Below, in pieces: positions 1 through 7,408 of a DNA stretch of 19,216 bases. Within the stretch, counting starts at the first letter, position 1, and every line of letters begins with the position of its first letter. The stretch lies in the NCBI GenBank assembly GCA_045658225.1, contig JAZOUO010000013.1, positions 1 through 19,216 on the forward strand, in the 5' to 3' direction. The notes below the pieces were generated by a model. That model saw only the letters and a program-made list of their open reading frames with translations, was not told the origin of the DNA and ran no database searches. This DNA is from SVTX01 sp045658225 (GTDB lineage: Bacteria > Bacillota > Clostridia > Oscillospirales > CAG-272). The translations under genes were made by a program, and so were the position numbers.

Positions 1-387
1 CGTCTCCGTCCTTGTATTTCCCTTTTTGTCAGTGGCTGTGACGGTAGCATAGTAGTCACCCTCAATATCTGTGTTTACTTTTGATGAATCGGTCGTTATT
101 TTGATTTTTGATGCTCTTGTGAGGTTGTCCCTCACGTCAAGCTGAGACTTGAAGGAAATCCCCTCGCCAACGTACGCGATAATATAGTCGTTGTCATCCT
201 TGATCTTTATGGTCGGCGCAGTTTTGTCGGCAATGCCTGCCACACCAAAAAGCATAGTCACAAAAAACAATACAACAAGAAGCACAGACAGTCCCAATAT
301 GATAAATTTGGATACCCGTATGTGCTTTTCCCTGTCAATATCCAAATGTAATTTTATATTATGATTTTTGCTTATATTCAAAATCAT
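1..387 (-). CDS. Membrane-anchored protein with Ig-like domain, N-terminal part only
   Basis: The gene is cut by the left edge of the window; 129 codons are visible. The ATG at 387 is preceded by GAGGAAA about 9 bases upstream, which supports this start. Residues 1-28 are polar and basic and would lie in the cytoplasm. Residues about 29-53 form one hydrophobic membrane segment (FIILGLSVLLVVLFFV). From about residue 54 an extracellular part begins with DKTAPTIKIKDD and runs through GDYYATVTATDKKGNT. This matches the general pattern of bacterial Ig-like/DUF5011-type repeats (D-x-x-x-P at the start, G-x-Y-x-x-x-x-x-A-x-D-x-x-G-N at the end). Inference: a single-pass signal-anchor protein with a surface beta-sandwich, and probably more domains beyond the edge. 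Its role is not recognised. It is divergent from the ylxM operon, about 200 bases away. Confidence 0.7.
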   Translation of the reverse strand, partial: MILNISKNHNIKLHLDIDREKHIRVSKFIILGLSVLLVVLFFVTMLFGVAGIADKTAPTIKIKDDNDYIIAYVGEGISFKSQLDVRDNLTRASKIKITTDSSKVNTDIEGDYYATVTATDKKGNTRTET

Positions 388-430
388 TGAAGCAATTTCC
401 TCAAAATAATATTATAAAACTATTATGTCC

Positions 431-458
431 ATTATAATTACCAAAAGTCAGCTATTAA
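431..458 (-). promoter_or_regulatory. Possible promoter of the left-edge membrane protein gene
   Basis: On the minus strand a perfect -10 TATAAT (436-431) lies 16 bases from a weak -35 TTAATA (458-453). It would give a leader of roughly 35-40 bases before the ATG at 387. The -35 matches only four of six consensus positions and the region is AT-rich, so chance is a real alternative. A second TATAAT at 416-411 has no acceptable -35. Confidence 0.35.
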
Positions 459-522
459 GGATATAAATCACACACCCTTTTTCTAAAAACAAAAAAAAAT
501 TTAAGAAAAATGAAAAAACCTC

Positions 523-551
523 TTGACAAATATTAAAAAGAGTGTTATACT
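523..551 (+). promoter_or_regulatory. Sigma-A promoter of the ylxM-ffh-rpsP-khpA operon
   Basis: Perfect -35 TTGACA (523-528), 17-base spacer, and -10 TATACT (546-551, five of six). The start site would be near 558, giving a leader of about 38 bases before ylxM. The spacer and -10 also carry a small inverted repeat AGAGT/ACTCT (539-543 and 549-553). Confidence 0.88.
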
Positions 552-552
552 C

Positions 553-573
553 TGTAAAGTAATTTGCTTTACA
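553..573 (+). promoter_or_regulatory. Palindrome over the ylxM transcription start, possible operator
   Basis: Arms TGTAAAG (553-559) and CTTTACA (567-573) are perfect reverse complements. The 7-base centre TAATTTG is itself symmetric except at one pair, so nine of ten positions pair. It begins two bases after the -10 and covers the expected start site near 558, a classic repressor position. It lacks a following T-run, so it is not a terminator. Binding by a protein is inference. Confidence 0.5.
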
Positions 574-595
574 CCACAAAAAGAGGTGCTTTTTT

Positions 596-928
596 ATGTT
601 TGAAAAGGATCTTCGCATTTCTTTTCTTCTGGATTTCTACGGCGACGTTTTGACCGAAAGAAAAAGAGACGCGTTGGAATTTTATTACAATGACGACATG
701 TCACTCTCTGAAATTGCCGAGGAAATGAACATTTCCCGTCAGGGCGCACGAGATATAATCAAAAAAGCCGAGGAGGAGCTTTTCTTTTACGAGGAAAAGC
801 TTGGACTTGCTAAAAAGTTCCGTGACGCGCAGGGACATGCTTCCCGTGCATTTGAGCTTTGCGAACGCGAGGGCGTTGCAGAAAGCATCAAGGACGAAAT
901 AAAAAGGCTTCTTGAAAGCGTCGGTTAA
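596..928 (+). CDS. ylxM: YlxM/p13-like helix-turn-helix protein (UPF0122)
   Basis: A 110-residue protein of the YlxM family, which is encoded just upstream of ffh across Bacillota and is thought to modulate the signal recognition particle pathway. Residues about 17-62 form a sigma-70 region-4-like helix-turn-helix, with LTERKRDALEFYY followed by SLSEIAEEMNISRQGARDII. The charged C-terminal helix (about 63-110) is also typical, and the length matches the family (about 105-120). The start at 596 has AGAGGTG about 7 bases upstream. It is first in its operon, 39 bases before ffh. The DNA-binding fold together with the palindrome at 553-573 makes autoregulation possible, but that is untested. Confidence 0.93.
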   Translation: MFEKDLRISFLLDFYGDVLTERKRDALEFYYNDDMSLSEIAEEMNISRQGARDIIKKAEEELFFYEEKLGLAKKFRDAQGHASRAFELCEREGVAESIKDEIKRLLESVG

Positions 929-967
929 AAGCAATTATTTAAGTCAGCTTGAAGGAGGAAAACATAT

Positions 968-2317
968 ATGTCAATGTTTGGAAGCTTGAGTGAAAAGCTT
1001 GAAAACGCCTTCAAAAAATTTAAAAACAAAGGAAAACTCACGGAAGCCGACGTCAAGGCGGGAATGCGAGAGATAAAGCTCGCGCTTCTCGAGGCAGACG
1101 TTAACTTCAAGGTGGTTCGTGATTTCATAAAAACGGTATCCGAAAGAGCAGTCGGAGTTGAGGTGCTTGAATCACTCAATCCCGGTCAGCAGGTCATCAA
1201 GATAGTTTGCGAGGAGCTGACAACCCTTATGGGCTCATCTCACGTAAAGCTTGAGATTTCCTCAAAGCCGCCCACGGTGGTAATGATGGTAGGTCTTCAG
1301 GGCGCGGGTAAAACAACGCACGCGGGAAAGCTTGCGGGGCTTTACAAAAAGCAGGGCAAAAATCCTCTGCTCGTTGCCTGCGACATTTATCGTCCCGCCG
1401 CTATAAAGCAGCTTGAGGTGGTTGGAGAAAAGCTCTCTATCCCCGTTTTCCAGATGGGCGATAAGGTCTCCCCTGTCAAGATCGCACAGGAAGGCATAAA
1501 ATACGCAAATCAAAAGGGTTATGATATGGTGTTTATCGACACCGCGGGTCGACTCCAAATAGATGAGCTTCTTATGAAGGAGCTTACGGATATTAAAGAA
1601 GCTGTCAACCCCACCGAGATCCTTTTGACGGTAGACTCCATGATCGGTCAAGAATCCGTAAATGTTGCCGAGACCTTCAATGAGCTCCTCGATATCACGG
1701 GCGTGATTCTTACAAAGCTCGACGGTGACACCCGAGGCGGCGCAGCTCTCTCAATCCGCTACGTCATAGGCAAGCCTATCAAGTACGTTGGTATGGGAGA
1801 AAAGCTTGATGCTATCGAGCCCTTCCACCCCGATAGAATGGCGCGCAGAATTCTTGGAATGGGCGACGTCTTAACGCTTATTGACAAGGCGCAGGCGCAG
1901 TTTGACGAAAAAAAGGCAGCAGAGCTTGAGCAAAAGCTCCGTCAATCCATATTTACTCTTGACGACTACCTTGACCAGATGCAGCAGCTCAAGGGTATGG
2001 GAAGTCTTGACCAGATAGCCGCTATGATGCCAGGCATGAAGCCCGGCGCTCTCAGAGATGCCAAAGTGGACGAAAAGATGCTTGCTCATCAGGAGGCGAT
2101 CATTAAGTCTATGACAAAAAAAGAACGCGAGCATCCTGAGATACTTAATGCGTCAAGAAAGATAAGAATCGCCAAAGGAAGCGGCACGACCGTTGAAGAA
2201 GTCAACAAGCTCCTCAAGCAATACGACCAGATCAAGAAAATGATGAAGCAGTTTTCCGATATGGGCAAGTCCCGTCAGGGCAAGAAGGCTTTGGGAAAAA
2301 TGAAGTTTCCCTTTTAA
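968..2317 (+). CDS. ffh: Signal recognition particle GTPase Ffh (SRP54)
   Basis: This 449-residue protein is the GTPase core of the signal recognition particle. It binds signal sequences of nascent membrane and secreted proteins and docks with FtsY at the membrane. Order: N-terminal four-helix N domain (1-about 90), G domain (about 100-300), methionine-rich M domain (about 320-435). Visible motifs are the P-loop GLQGAGKTT (109-117), DIYRPAA (139-145), DTAGR (191-195), TKLDGDTRGG (249-258) and GEKLDAIEPF (277-286). The M domain carries MMPGM and other Met-rich stretches for signal-peptide and SRP RNA binding. GAAGGAGG lies 9 bases before the ATG. Length is normal for bacterial Ffh. One small difference is VDSMIGQ where VDAMTGQ is common. 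Confidence 0.98.
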   Translation: MSMFGSLSEKLENAFKKFKNKGKLTEADVKAGMREIKLALLEADVNFKVVRDFIKTVSERAVGVEVLESLNPGQQVIKIVCEELTTLMGSSHVKLEISSKPPTVVMMVGLQGAGKTTHAGKLAGLYKKQGKNPLLVACDIYRPAAIKQLEVVGEKLSIPVFQMGDKVSPVKIAQEGIKYANQKGYDMVFIDTAGRLQIDELLMKELTDIKEAVNPTEILLTVDSMIGQESVNVAETFNELLDITGVILTKLDGDTRGGAALSIRYVIGKPIKYVGMGEKLDAIEPFHPDRMARRILGMGDVLTLIDKAQAQFDEKKAAELEQKLRQSIFTLDDYLDQMQQLKGMGSLDQIAAMMPGMKPGALRDAKVDEKMLAHQEAIIKSMTKKEREHPEILNASRKIRIAKGSGTTVEEVNKLLKQYDQIKKMMKQFSDMGKSRQGKKALGKMKFPF

Positions 2318-2406
2318 GTAAACACTTAATATAAAATTGCTATTAACGCCAAAGCGCGTAATGGATATAAAAAACATTTTTATTTATAGTTTTGGAGGAC
2401 AAAAAA

Positions 2407-2649
2407 ATGGTAAAGATCAGATTGAGAAGAATGGGTATGAAGAAGGCTCCCTTCTACAGAGTAGTTGTTGCAGACAGCCGTTACCCCAGAGACGGCCGTT
2501 TCATCGAGGAGATCGGCTACTACAACCCCACAACAAATCCTGCTGAGGTTAAGATCGACGCAGAAAAGGCTACCGAGTGGCTCAAGAAGGGTGCTCAGCC
2601 CACAGACACTGTAAAGGCTCTTCTTAAGAGGTCCGGTATCGTTGACTGA
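2407..2649 (+). CDS. rpsP: 30S ribosomal protein S16
   Basis: An 80-residue ribosomal protein of the small subunit with the S16 signature MVKIRLRRMGMKKAPFYRVV, followed by RDGRFIEEIGYYNPTTNP. The ATG at 2407 is chosen because GGAGG (2394-2398) sits 8 bases upstream. An in-frame TTG at 2392 would place that ribosome binding site inside the gene and is rejected. Codons are strongly biased to the preferred set, as expected for a highly expressed gene. The 89-base gap after ffh has no convincing promoter, so it is probably in the ylxM-ffh transcript. The ffh-rpsP neighbourhood is conserved in Bacillota. Confidence 0.97.
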   Translation: MVKIRLRRMGMKKAPFYRVVVADSRYPRDGRFIEEIGYYNPTTNPAEVKIDAEKATEWLKKGAQPTDTVKALLKRSGIVD

Positions 2650-2733
2650 TTTAGGAGCACTGGCACACACAACACTGCGGAATTTCTTTGAAATCCCCAC
2701 AAAAATAACCGCATACGCGGCATGGAGAATTTT

Positions 2734-2970
2734 ATGGTAGACTTGAAAGAAACATTACGCAATATTGCAGCTGCTATAGTTGACAATCCTGACGAAGTTG
2801 TTGTTATCTGCAACGAAACTGAGACTTCGATTAACCTTACTCTTAGCGTTGCTCCCGACGATATGGGAATGGTCATCGGTAAGGGAGGCCGTATCGCAAA
2901 GGCGATCAGAACGGTTATTAAGGCAGCATCTGTAAACTGTGGCAAGAGAGTTAACGTTGATATAAGATAA
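2734..2970 (+). CDS. khpA: KH-domain RNA-binding protein KhpA (YlqC)
   Basis: A 78-residue single KH-domain protein that in other Bacillota pairs with KhpB/EloR and binds many RNAs, with links to cell elongation. The family N-terminus is visible (VDLKETLRNIAAAIVDNPDEV). The GXXG RNA-binding loop lies in GMVIGKGGRIAKAIRTVIKA. An ATG at 2722 is also in frame, but the one at 2734 has GGAG (2724-2727) 6 bases upstream and gives the normal family start, so it is preferred. A small hairpin (CCGC 2709-2712, GCGG 2717-2720) lies just before the ribosome binding site. Position after rpsP is the conserved order, but here khpA ends the operon. Confidence 0.94.
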   Translation: MVDLKETLRNIAAAIVDNPDEVVVICNETETSINLTLSVAPDDMGMVIGKGGRIAKAIRTVIKAASVNCGKRVNVDIR

Positions 2971-2992
2971 TTCTTTTTCAATATTGCCAAAG

Positions 2993-3026
2993 AAAAAATG
3001 CGCACGTTGACACGTGCGCATTTTTT
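2993..3026. terminator. Bidirectional rho-independent terminator
   Basis: A perfect 15-bp stem with a 4-base loop (TGAC): 2993-3007 pairs with 3012-3026, with GC-rich core GCGCACGT/ACGTGCGC. The outer stem is A6 on one side and T6 on the other, so it works in both directions. It ends the khpA transcript on the plus strand and the glm/DUF2974 transcript on the minus strand; the latter gene's TAA stop (3025-3027) overlaps it. Confidence 0.95.
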
Positions 3027-4119
3027 ATGTTGTTTTAACTTTAATATCAAGAAGCTGAGTCAGAAGCATGCTCATAAGTGCTTTTTGCTCCTTGTCGAGC
3101 TGGCGGACTCCTTTCATTGCCATAGATGCCTTTGTGAACTTATCTTCGGTAAAGTCCAGCAAAGTCTTTGCACCCGTCTGATCTATTATGTTAAAGAACA
3201 GATCCACAACCTCGCTGCGCTTTTCAATCGGAACGCTCATTACGCGGCTTTCAAACATCTGATTGTGACGCTCTCCCATTGATGAGAGATTTTTAAGAGA
3301 AACAACTCCTGCTCCTCTCACCTGCCACGAAAAGCAATCGTGCTGATGAAGTCCTTTTTGAGAGCTTTTGATTATGGTCTTTGTACCGTGACTCTCAAAC
3401 ATCTGACCAAAAAGAGAAGACTGCGGAATATAGTTTCTTATCTTTCTTTCAACAGGAGAAAGCTTCTTTTCATCTATAACTCCCGGAAGAAATCCCGGAC
3501 CGTCGTTGTTAAAAATGAAAATTATTCTGTCCTTTATGGTATCGTCACAGTATATTGCGGAATATTTTGCAAGGTTTCCACCCTTAGAATGTCCGCCAAC
3601 ATATATTCGTTTTTCAGGATATTTGCGCGCCACTTCCTCAAGGTATTCAACCGCGCGATCTTGTGCGGGGATTTTATTCAAATATGAAAGCTTGCAATCT
3701 TCTTTCCAACCAACCAAAGTATCATCCGTCCCTCTGAAGCAAACAAACATTTCTTTATCAGTCAAGTGATACGTCACCGCACAGAACTGCATTTCCTGCT
3801 TGTAGTCTATATCATTGACAAAATCCGATATTTCAACAGTCGAAAATCTTTTGCTCCTTCCCATAAGTTCAAATATTTTTCTTATGTTTTTGGAGGGCAT
3901 AAGCACGCCGAGATGTACGTCCTTGTCAGTTGTGGTGTTGCAAAATTCCCGTGCGGCAACTGCTATACTAACTTTTACGCGAGGGTTGTAATTGATAAAT
4001 ATTTTGTCATAATCGATATACGTGGTCATGGATAAGATAAAATTATCTACCGCATTAAATCTATTGTCGGAAAAGGTCAGATCCCCTCTCCATATAACAT
4101 AATCTATCAAATTTGACAT
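3025..4119 (-). CDS. DUF2974 (Mbeg1-like) alpha/beta hydrolase
   Basis: A 364-residue protein of the DUF2974/Mbeg1-like family, a lipase-like alpha/beta-hydrolase group common in Clostridia and without a settled substrate. The N-terminal family signature is clear (LIDYVIWRGDLTFSD, then FNAVDNFILSMTTYIDY, residues 4-37). Other family marks are FRGTDDTLVGWKED (128-141) and the nucleophile elbow GGHSKGGN with Ser178. Candidates for the remaining triad are Asp206 in NNDGPGF and a His in HQHDCFSW (about 258-265). No signal peptide or membrane segment is seen, so it is probably cytoplasmic. The start is supported by AGGGGAGC about 5 bases upstream. It lies 32 bases after glmS, as the last gene of that operon. 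Any link to amino-sugar metabolism is only suggested by position. Confidence 0.85.
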   Translation of the reverse strand: MSNLIDYVIWRGDLTFSDNRFNAVDNFILSMTTYIDYDKIFINYNPRVKVSIAVAAREFCNTTTDKDVHLGVLMPSKNIRKIFELMGRSKRFSTVEISDFVNDIDYKQEMQFCAVTYHLTDKEMFVCFRGTDDTLVGWKEDCKLSYLNKIPAQDRAVEYLEEVARKYPEKRIYVGGHSKGGNLAKYSAIYCDDTIKDRIIFIFNNDGPGFLPGVIDEKKLSPVERKIRNYIPQSSLFGQMFESHGTKTIIKSSQKGLHQHDCFSWQVRGAGVVSLKNLSSMGERHNQMFESRVMSVPIEKRSEVVDLFFNIIDQTGAKTLLDFTEDKFTKASMAMKGVRQLDKEQKALMSMLLTQLLDIKVKTT

Positions 4120-4151
4120 ACAAAGCTCCCCTCTCTGCCGTATTTTAAAAT

Positions 4152-5990
4152 TTATTCCACAGTCACGCTTTTAGCAAGATTTCTCGGCTTGTCCACATCG
4201 AGTCCGCGCGCCACACCTAAATAATATGCCAAATATTGCAGGGGGATTACCGAGAGACTGGATTTAAACAGATTATTTGTTTTCGGTATATACAAAATAA
4301 AATCAGAAACAGCCTCGGCAATTGTGTTGCCCTGATTTGCAAGTCCAAATACATACGCGCCTCTGCTTCTGACCTCCTCGACGTTGCTTGCCGTTTTGCC
4401 AAACAAGTCGTCCTGTGTCATAAGTCCAATCACCAGAGTCCCTTTTTCCACAAGGCTTATGGTGCCGTGCTTAAGCTCCCCTGCGGCGTAAGCCTCGGAT
4501 TGAATATACGTCACCTCTTTAAGCTTGAGACTCCCTTCAAGCGCTACGGCACAGTCAAGCCCTCTGCCTATAAAAAATACATTCTTGGGTTGGATAAGTC
4601 TCTGGGCAAATTCCTTTATTTTTTCCCTACATTCAAAACATTCATTTATTTTTTCGGGAAGCAAACAAAGGTCTCTTATATAGTCCTCGTAGCTGTCACG
4701 AGTTATTATCCCTCTTACATAGGCAAATTTAATTCCTATAAGATATATTGCCGCAAGCTGTGCACTGTAAGCCTTGGTCGTAGCTACTGATATTTCGGGA
4801 CCTGCAAAGGTGTACATAACTCCATCGGCCTCACGTGCAATACTTGAACCTATCACATTGACTATCGCATACGTGGGGATGCCGTTCTTCTTTGCTAGTT
4901 TCAATGCAGCAAGACTGTCTGCCGTTTCTCCAGACTGAGATATAATTATCGCCATAGAATTTTTGGCGAGAACTCTGTGTCTGTACCTGAACTCAGATGC
5001 TACCTCTGTCTCAACGGGGATATTTGCCACGCGCTCAATCTCATATCGTGCGACCTCTGCCGCATTGTATGCCGATCCGCAAGCTATAATATATATTCTT
5101 TCAAGCCCTCTTATCTGTTCATCGGTAATCCCGATTTCCGACAGACCTATCTCTCCGTCCTTTATATAGTGGTTGATCGTATCAGAAACCGCTTTTGGCT
5201 GTTCCTCAATCTCCTTTATAAGAAAATGATCGTATCCACCCTTTTCTGCCGCTTGAGCATCCCATGTTATCTCAACACATTCTTTGGTTATCGGAGAAAT
5301 ATGGGTGTTATAAAAGCATATTCCGTCACGCTTTATAGCGGCAAACTCCATATTATCGAGATAATATATTTTATTGGTATGGGACAGAATGGCAGGAACA
5401 TCCGACGCTAAATAATACCCGTCGTCAGCCCTGCCGATTATAATAGGACTGTTCTTCCGCACCGCATATACGGTATCTGTGTCGTCCTTGAACATTATCC
5501 CAAACGCAAACGAGCCATCAATAGTTTTCATTGTCTCTGTAATAGCGCGTTTGGGATTTCTGCCGTATTTTTTGTAATAGTGGGCAATAAGATTTGTTGC
5601 CACCTCTGTATCTGTCGCGGATATAAAATCATATCCCTTTTTTTCGAGTATTTTCTTATACTCGGCATAATTTTCGATTATTCCGTTGTGAACGAGTATT
5701 ACCTCTCCGTCACAGCTTACGTGTGGGTGAGAATTTACAAGTGACGGCTCACCGTGTGTTGCCCACCTTGTGTGCCCTATGCCACACGAGCCAAAAACAC
5801 TTTTGCCACCATCTATCTTTTTTGAAAGTGTGGATAATCTTCCACATGACTTTATCACCTGAATATGTCCAACATCGTCACGCACAGCAATTCCTGCGGA
5901 ATCATATCCTCTATATTCAAGCCTTTCAAGTCCTTCGATAAGTATCGGCGCCGCCTGATTATCACCTATATATCCGATTATTCCACACAT
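4152..5990 (-). CDS. glmS: Glutamine-fructose-6-phosphate aminotransferase GlmS
   Basis: This 612-residue enzyme converts fructose-6-phosphate and glutamine to glucosamine-6-phosphate, the first committed step to UDP-GlcNAc. The N-terminal glutaminase domain has catalytic Cys2 (MCGIIGYIG), RGYDSAG (27-33), WATHGEP (76-82) and HNGIIENY (101-108). It is followed by two SIS sugar-isomerase domains (about 290-425 and 460-600), with ACGSAYNA (303-310), SQSGET (351-356), and ATTKAYSAQ (403-411). The C-terminus ends in the conserved LAKSVTVE. Length is as in other GlmS proteins (about 600-610). GGAGAG lies 6 bases before the ATG. It is third in the operon, only 33 bases after glmM, leaving no room for a glmS ribozyme. 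Confidence 0.98.
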   Translation of the reverse strand: MCGIIGYIGDNQAAPILIEGLERLEYRGYDSAGIAVRDDVGHIQVIKSCGRLSTLSKKIDGGKSVFGSCGIGHTRWATHGEPSLVNSHPHVSCDGEVILVHNGIIENYAEYKKILEKKGYDFISATDTEVATNLIAHYYKKYGRNPKRAITETMKTIDGSFAFGIMFKDDTDTVYAVRKNSPIIIGRADDGYYLASDVPAILSHTNKIYYLDNMEFAAIKRDGICFYNTHISPITKECVEITWDAQAAEKGGYDHFLIKEIEEQPKAVSDTINHYIKDGEIGLSEIGITDEQIRGLERIYIIACGSAYNAAEVARYEIERVANIPVETEVASEFRYRHRVLAKNSMAIIISQSGETADSLAALKLAKKNGIPTYAIVNVIGSSIAREADGVMYTFAGPEISVATTKAYSAQLAAIYLIGIKFAYVRGIITRDSYEDYIRDLCLLPEKINECFECREKIKEFAQRLIQPKNVFFIGRGLDCAVALEGSLKLKEVTYIQSEAYAAGELKHGTISLVEKGTLVIGLMTQDDLFGKTASNVEEVRSRGAYVFGLANQGNTIAEAVSDFILYIPKTNNLFKSSLSVIPLQYLAYYLGVARGLDVDKPRNLAKSVTVE

Positions 5991-6023
5991 AAATTCTCTC
6001 CGTTTTCTATGATATTTTAAATA

Positions 6024-7382
6024 TCAGAGGAGAAAACCACAAGCGGCAATAGCGCGCACAACAATGTCTATACACTTTTTACACGTTTCAACATCTGCCG
6101 CTTCTGCCATAACACGAACAAGAGGCTCTGTTCCTGATTCTCTTACCAGCATTCTGCCGTTGCCACCGAGCATTTCCTCTGCTTTTTTTATAGATTCAAG
6201 CACGATAGGCGCGTTCATTACTACTCTCTTGTCTTTAACTCTTACATTCTCAAGTACCTGAGGATATATGATAACGGGCTCACCAAGCTTTGACAGCGGA
6301 AGCTTCTTTTGAAGCATTACCTCCATCATTTTGAGAGACGTAAGTATTCCGTCTCCCGTAGATGCAAACTGTCTAAATATAATATGTCCCGATTGCTCGC
6401 CACCAATACAGTTGTTGTGTGTCGCCATATAGTTGTTTACATTTTTGTCTCCCACGGCGGTCTTTGCATAGCTTATTTCCTGTTCGTCAAGCGCCTTGAA
6501 AAGACCGCAATTTGACATTACAGTCGCAACAACGGTATTATTTACAAGTTCTCCGCGCTCCTTGAGATATGTCGCGTATATATAAAGTATTTTGTCGCCG
6601 TCAACAATATTTCCCTTTTCGTCAACGCAGAGACATCTATCTGCATCTCCGTCATAAGCAAATCCTACGTCAAGCTGATTTTCAACTACATACTTGCAAA
6701 GCCCCTCCATATGAGTGCTTCCCGCGTTTTTATTGATGTTTGTTCCATCAGGCTCAGCGTTTATAACATACACCTTTGCTCCCAACGTTTCAAACACAGA
6801 CTTCGCTATCGACCAAGCGCTTCCGTTTGCGCAATCAAGACCGACCTTAACTCCTTTGAAGGAATTATTGCAAAGTGAGATAAGGTGTCCTACGTATTTA
6901 TTTCTTCCCGCAACGTAATCAACCGTTCGTCCGATGTTTTCTCTCTTGGCATACGGAACCTTTCCTCTTATACCGTCAAGATAGTCCTCTATCTGCGAAA
7001 TAACATCGTCCTCCATTTTTTCGCCGTTAGAGTTTATAAGCTTTATTCCGTTATCATAATAAGGGTTATGACTTGCAGAGATCATTATTCCGCAATCAAA
7101 CTTATCACTCTTCACTATATATGCCACAGACGGCGTGGTCGTGACGTGCAAAAGGTAAGCATCCGCACCTGCCGCAGTAATGCCTGAAGCGAGCGCGTAC
7201 TCAAACATATAAGAGGAGCGTCTGGTGTCTTTACCTATAACTATTCTTGCACTCTCCCCCCTCTTCTTTGCGTTTTGTCCATAGTACCATCCAAGAAATT
7301 TTCCTACCTTGTATGCATGCTCCGCTGTAAGAGTGACGTTGGCTTCACCTCTGAAACCGTCTGTTCCAAAATATTTTCCCAT
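6024..7382 (-). CDS. glmM: Phosphoglucosamine mutase GlmM
   Basis: A 452-residue enzyme of the phosphohexomutase family that converts glucosamine-6-phosphate to glucosamine-1-phosphate in the cytoplasm. It opens with KYFGTDGFRG (3-12). The phosphoserine loop GIMISASHNPYYDNG has Ser104 at the position of E. coli Ser102. The metal-binding loop DGDADR is at 244-249, the sugar-binding GGEQSGH at 327-333, and the phosphate-binding RESGTEP at 414-420. All four domains are present and the length is normal. TAGGAGAA precedes the ATG by about 4 bases. It lies 26 bases after the acetyltransferase gene and 33 before glmS, so the three enzymes lie together in one unit. Confidence 0.97.
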   Translation of the reverse strand: MGKYFGTDGFRGEANVTLTAEHAYKVGKFLGWYYGQNAKKRGESARIVIGKDTRRSSYMFEYALASGITAAGADAYLLHVTTTPSVAYIVKSDKFDCGIMISASHNPYYDNGIKLINSNGEKMEDDVISQIEDYLDGIRGKVPYAKRENIGRTVDYVAGRNKYVGHLISLCNNSFKGVKVGLDCANGSAWSIAKSVFETLGAKVYVINAEPDGTNINKNAGSTHMEGLCKYVVENQLDVGFAYDGDADRCLCVDEKGNIVDGDKILYIYATYLKERGELVNNTVVATVMSNCGLFKALDEQEISYAKTAVGDKNVNNYMATHNNCIGGEQSGHIIFRQFASTGDGILTSLKMMEVMLQKKLPLSKLGEPVIIYPQVLENVRVKDKRVVMNAPIVLESIKKAEEMLGGNGRMLVRESGTEPLVRVMAEAADVETCKKCIDIVVRAIAACGFLL

Positions 7383-7408
7383 AATATTCTCCTATTTCAA
7401 AGTGCAAA

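Noticed and set aside
553..573. The ylxM palindrome as a GlnR/TnrA nitrogen-control site
   Set aside because: Those sites have TGTNA and TNACA separated by 7 bases; here the separation is 11, so the match is only superficial.
1262..1651. Minus-strand open frame within ffh, and similar frames opposite glmS, mutS2, dxs and lnt
   Set aside because: They are antisense to strongly conserved coding sequence, have no protein family features and no ribosome binding sites, so they are shadows.
2337..2371. Possible promoter for rpsP (TTGCTA and TATAAA)
   Set aside because: Spacing is 21-23 bases and both hexamers are poor, so it is not supported.
2392..2406. Upstream TTG start for rpsP, giving 85 residues
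   Set aside because: The codons TTG-GAG-GAC contain the GGAGG ribosome binding site itself. The ATG at 2407 fits the S16 family start.
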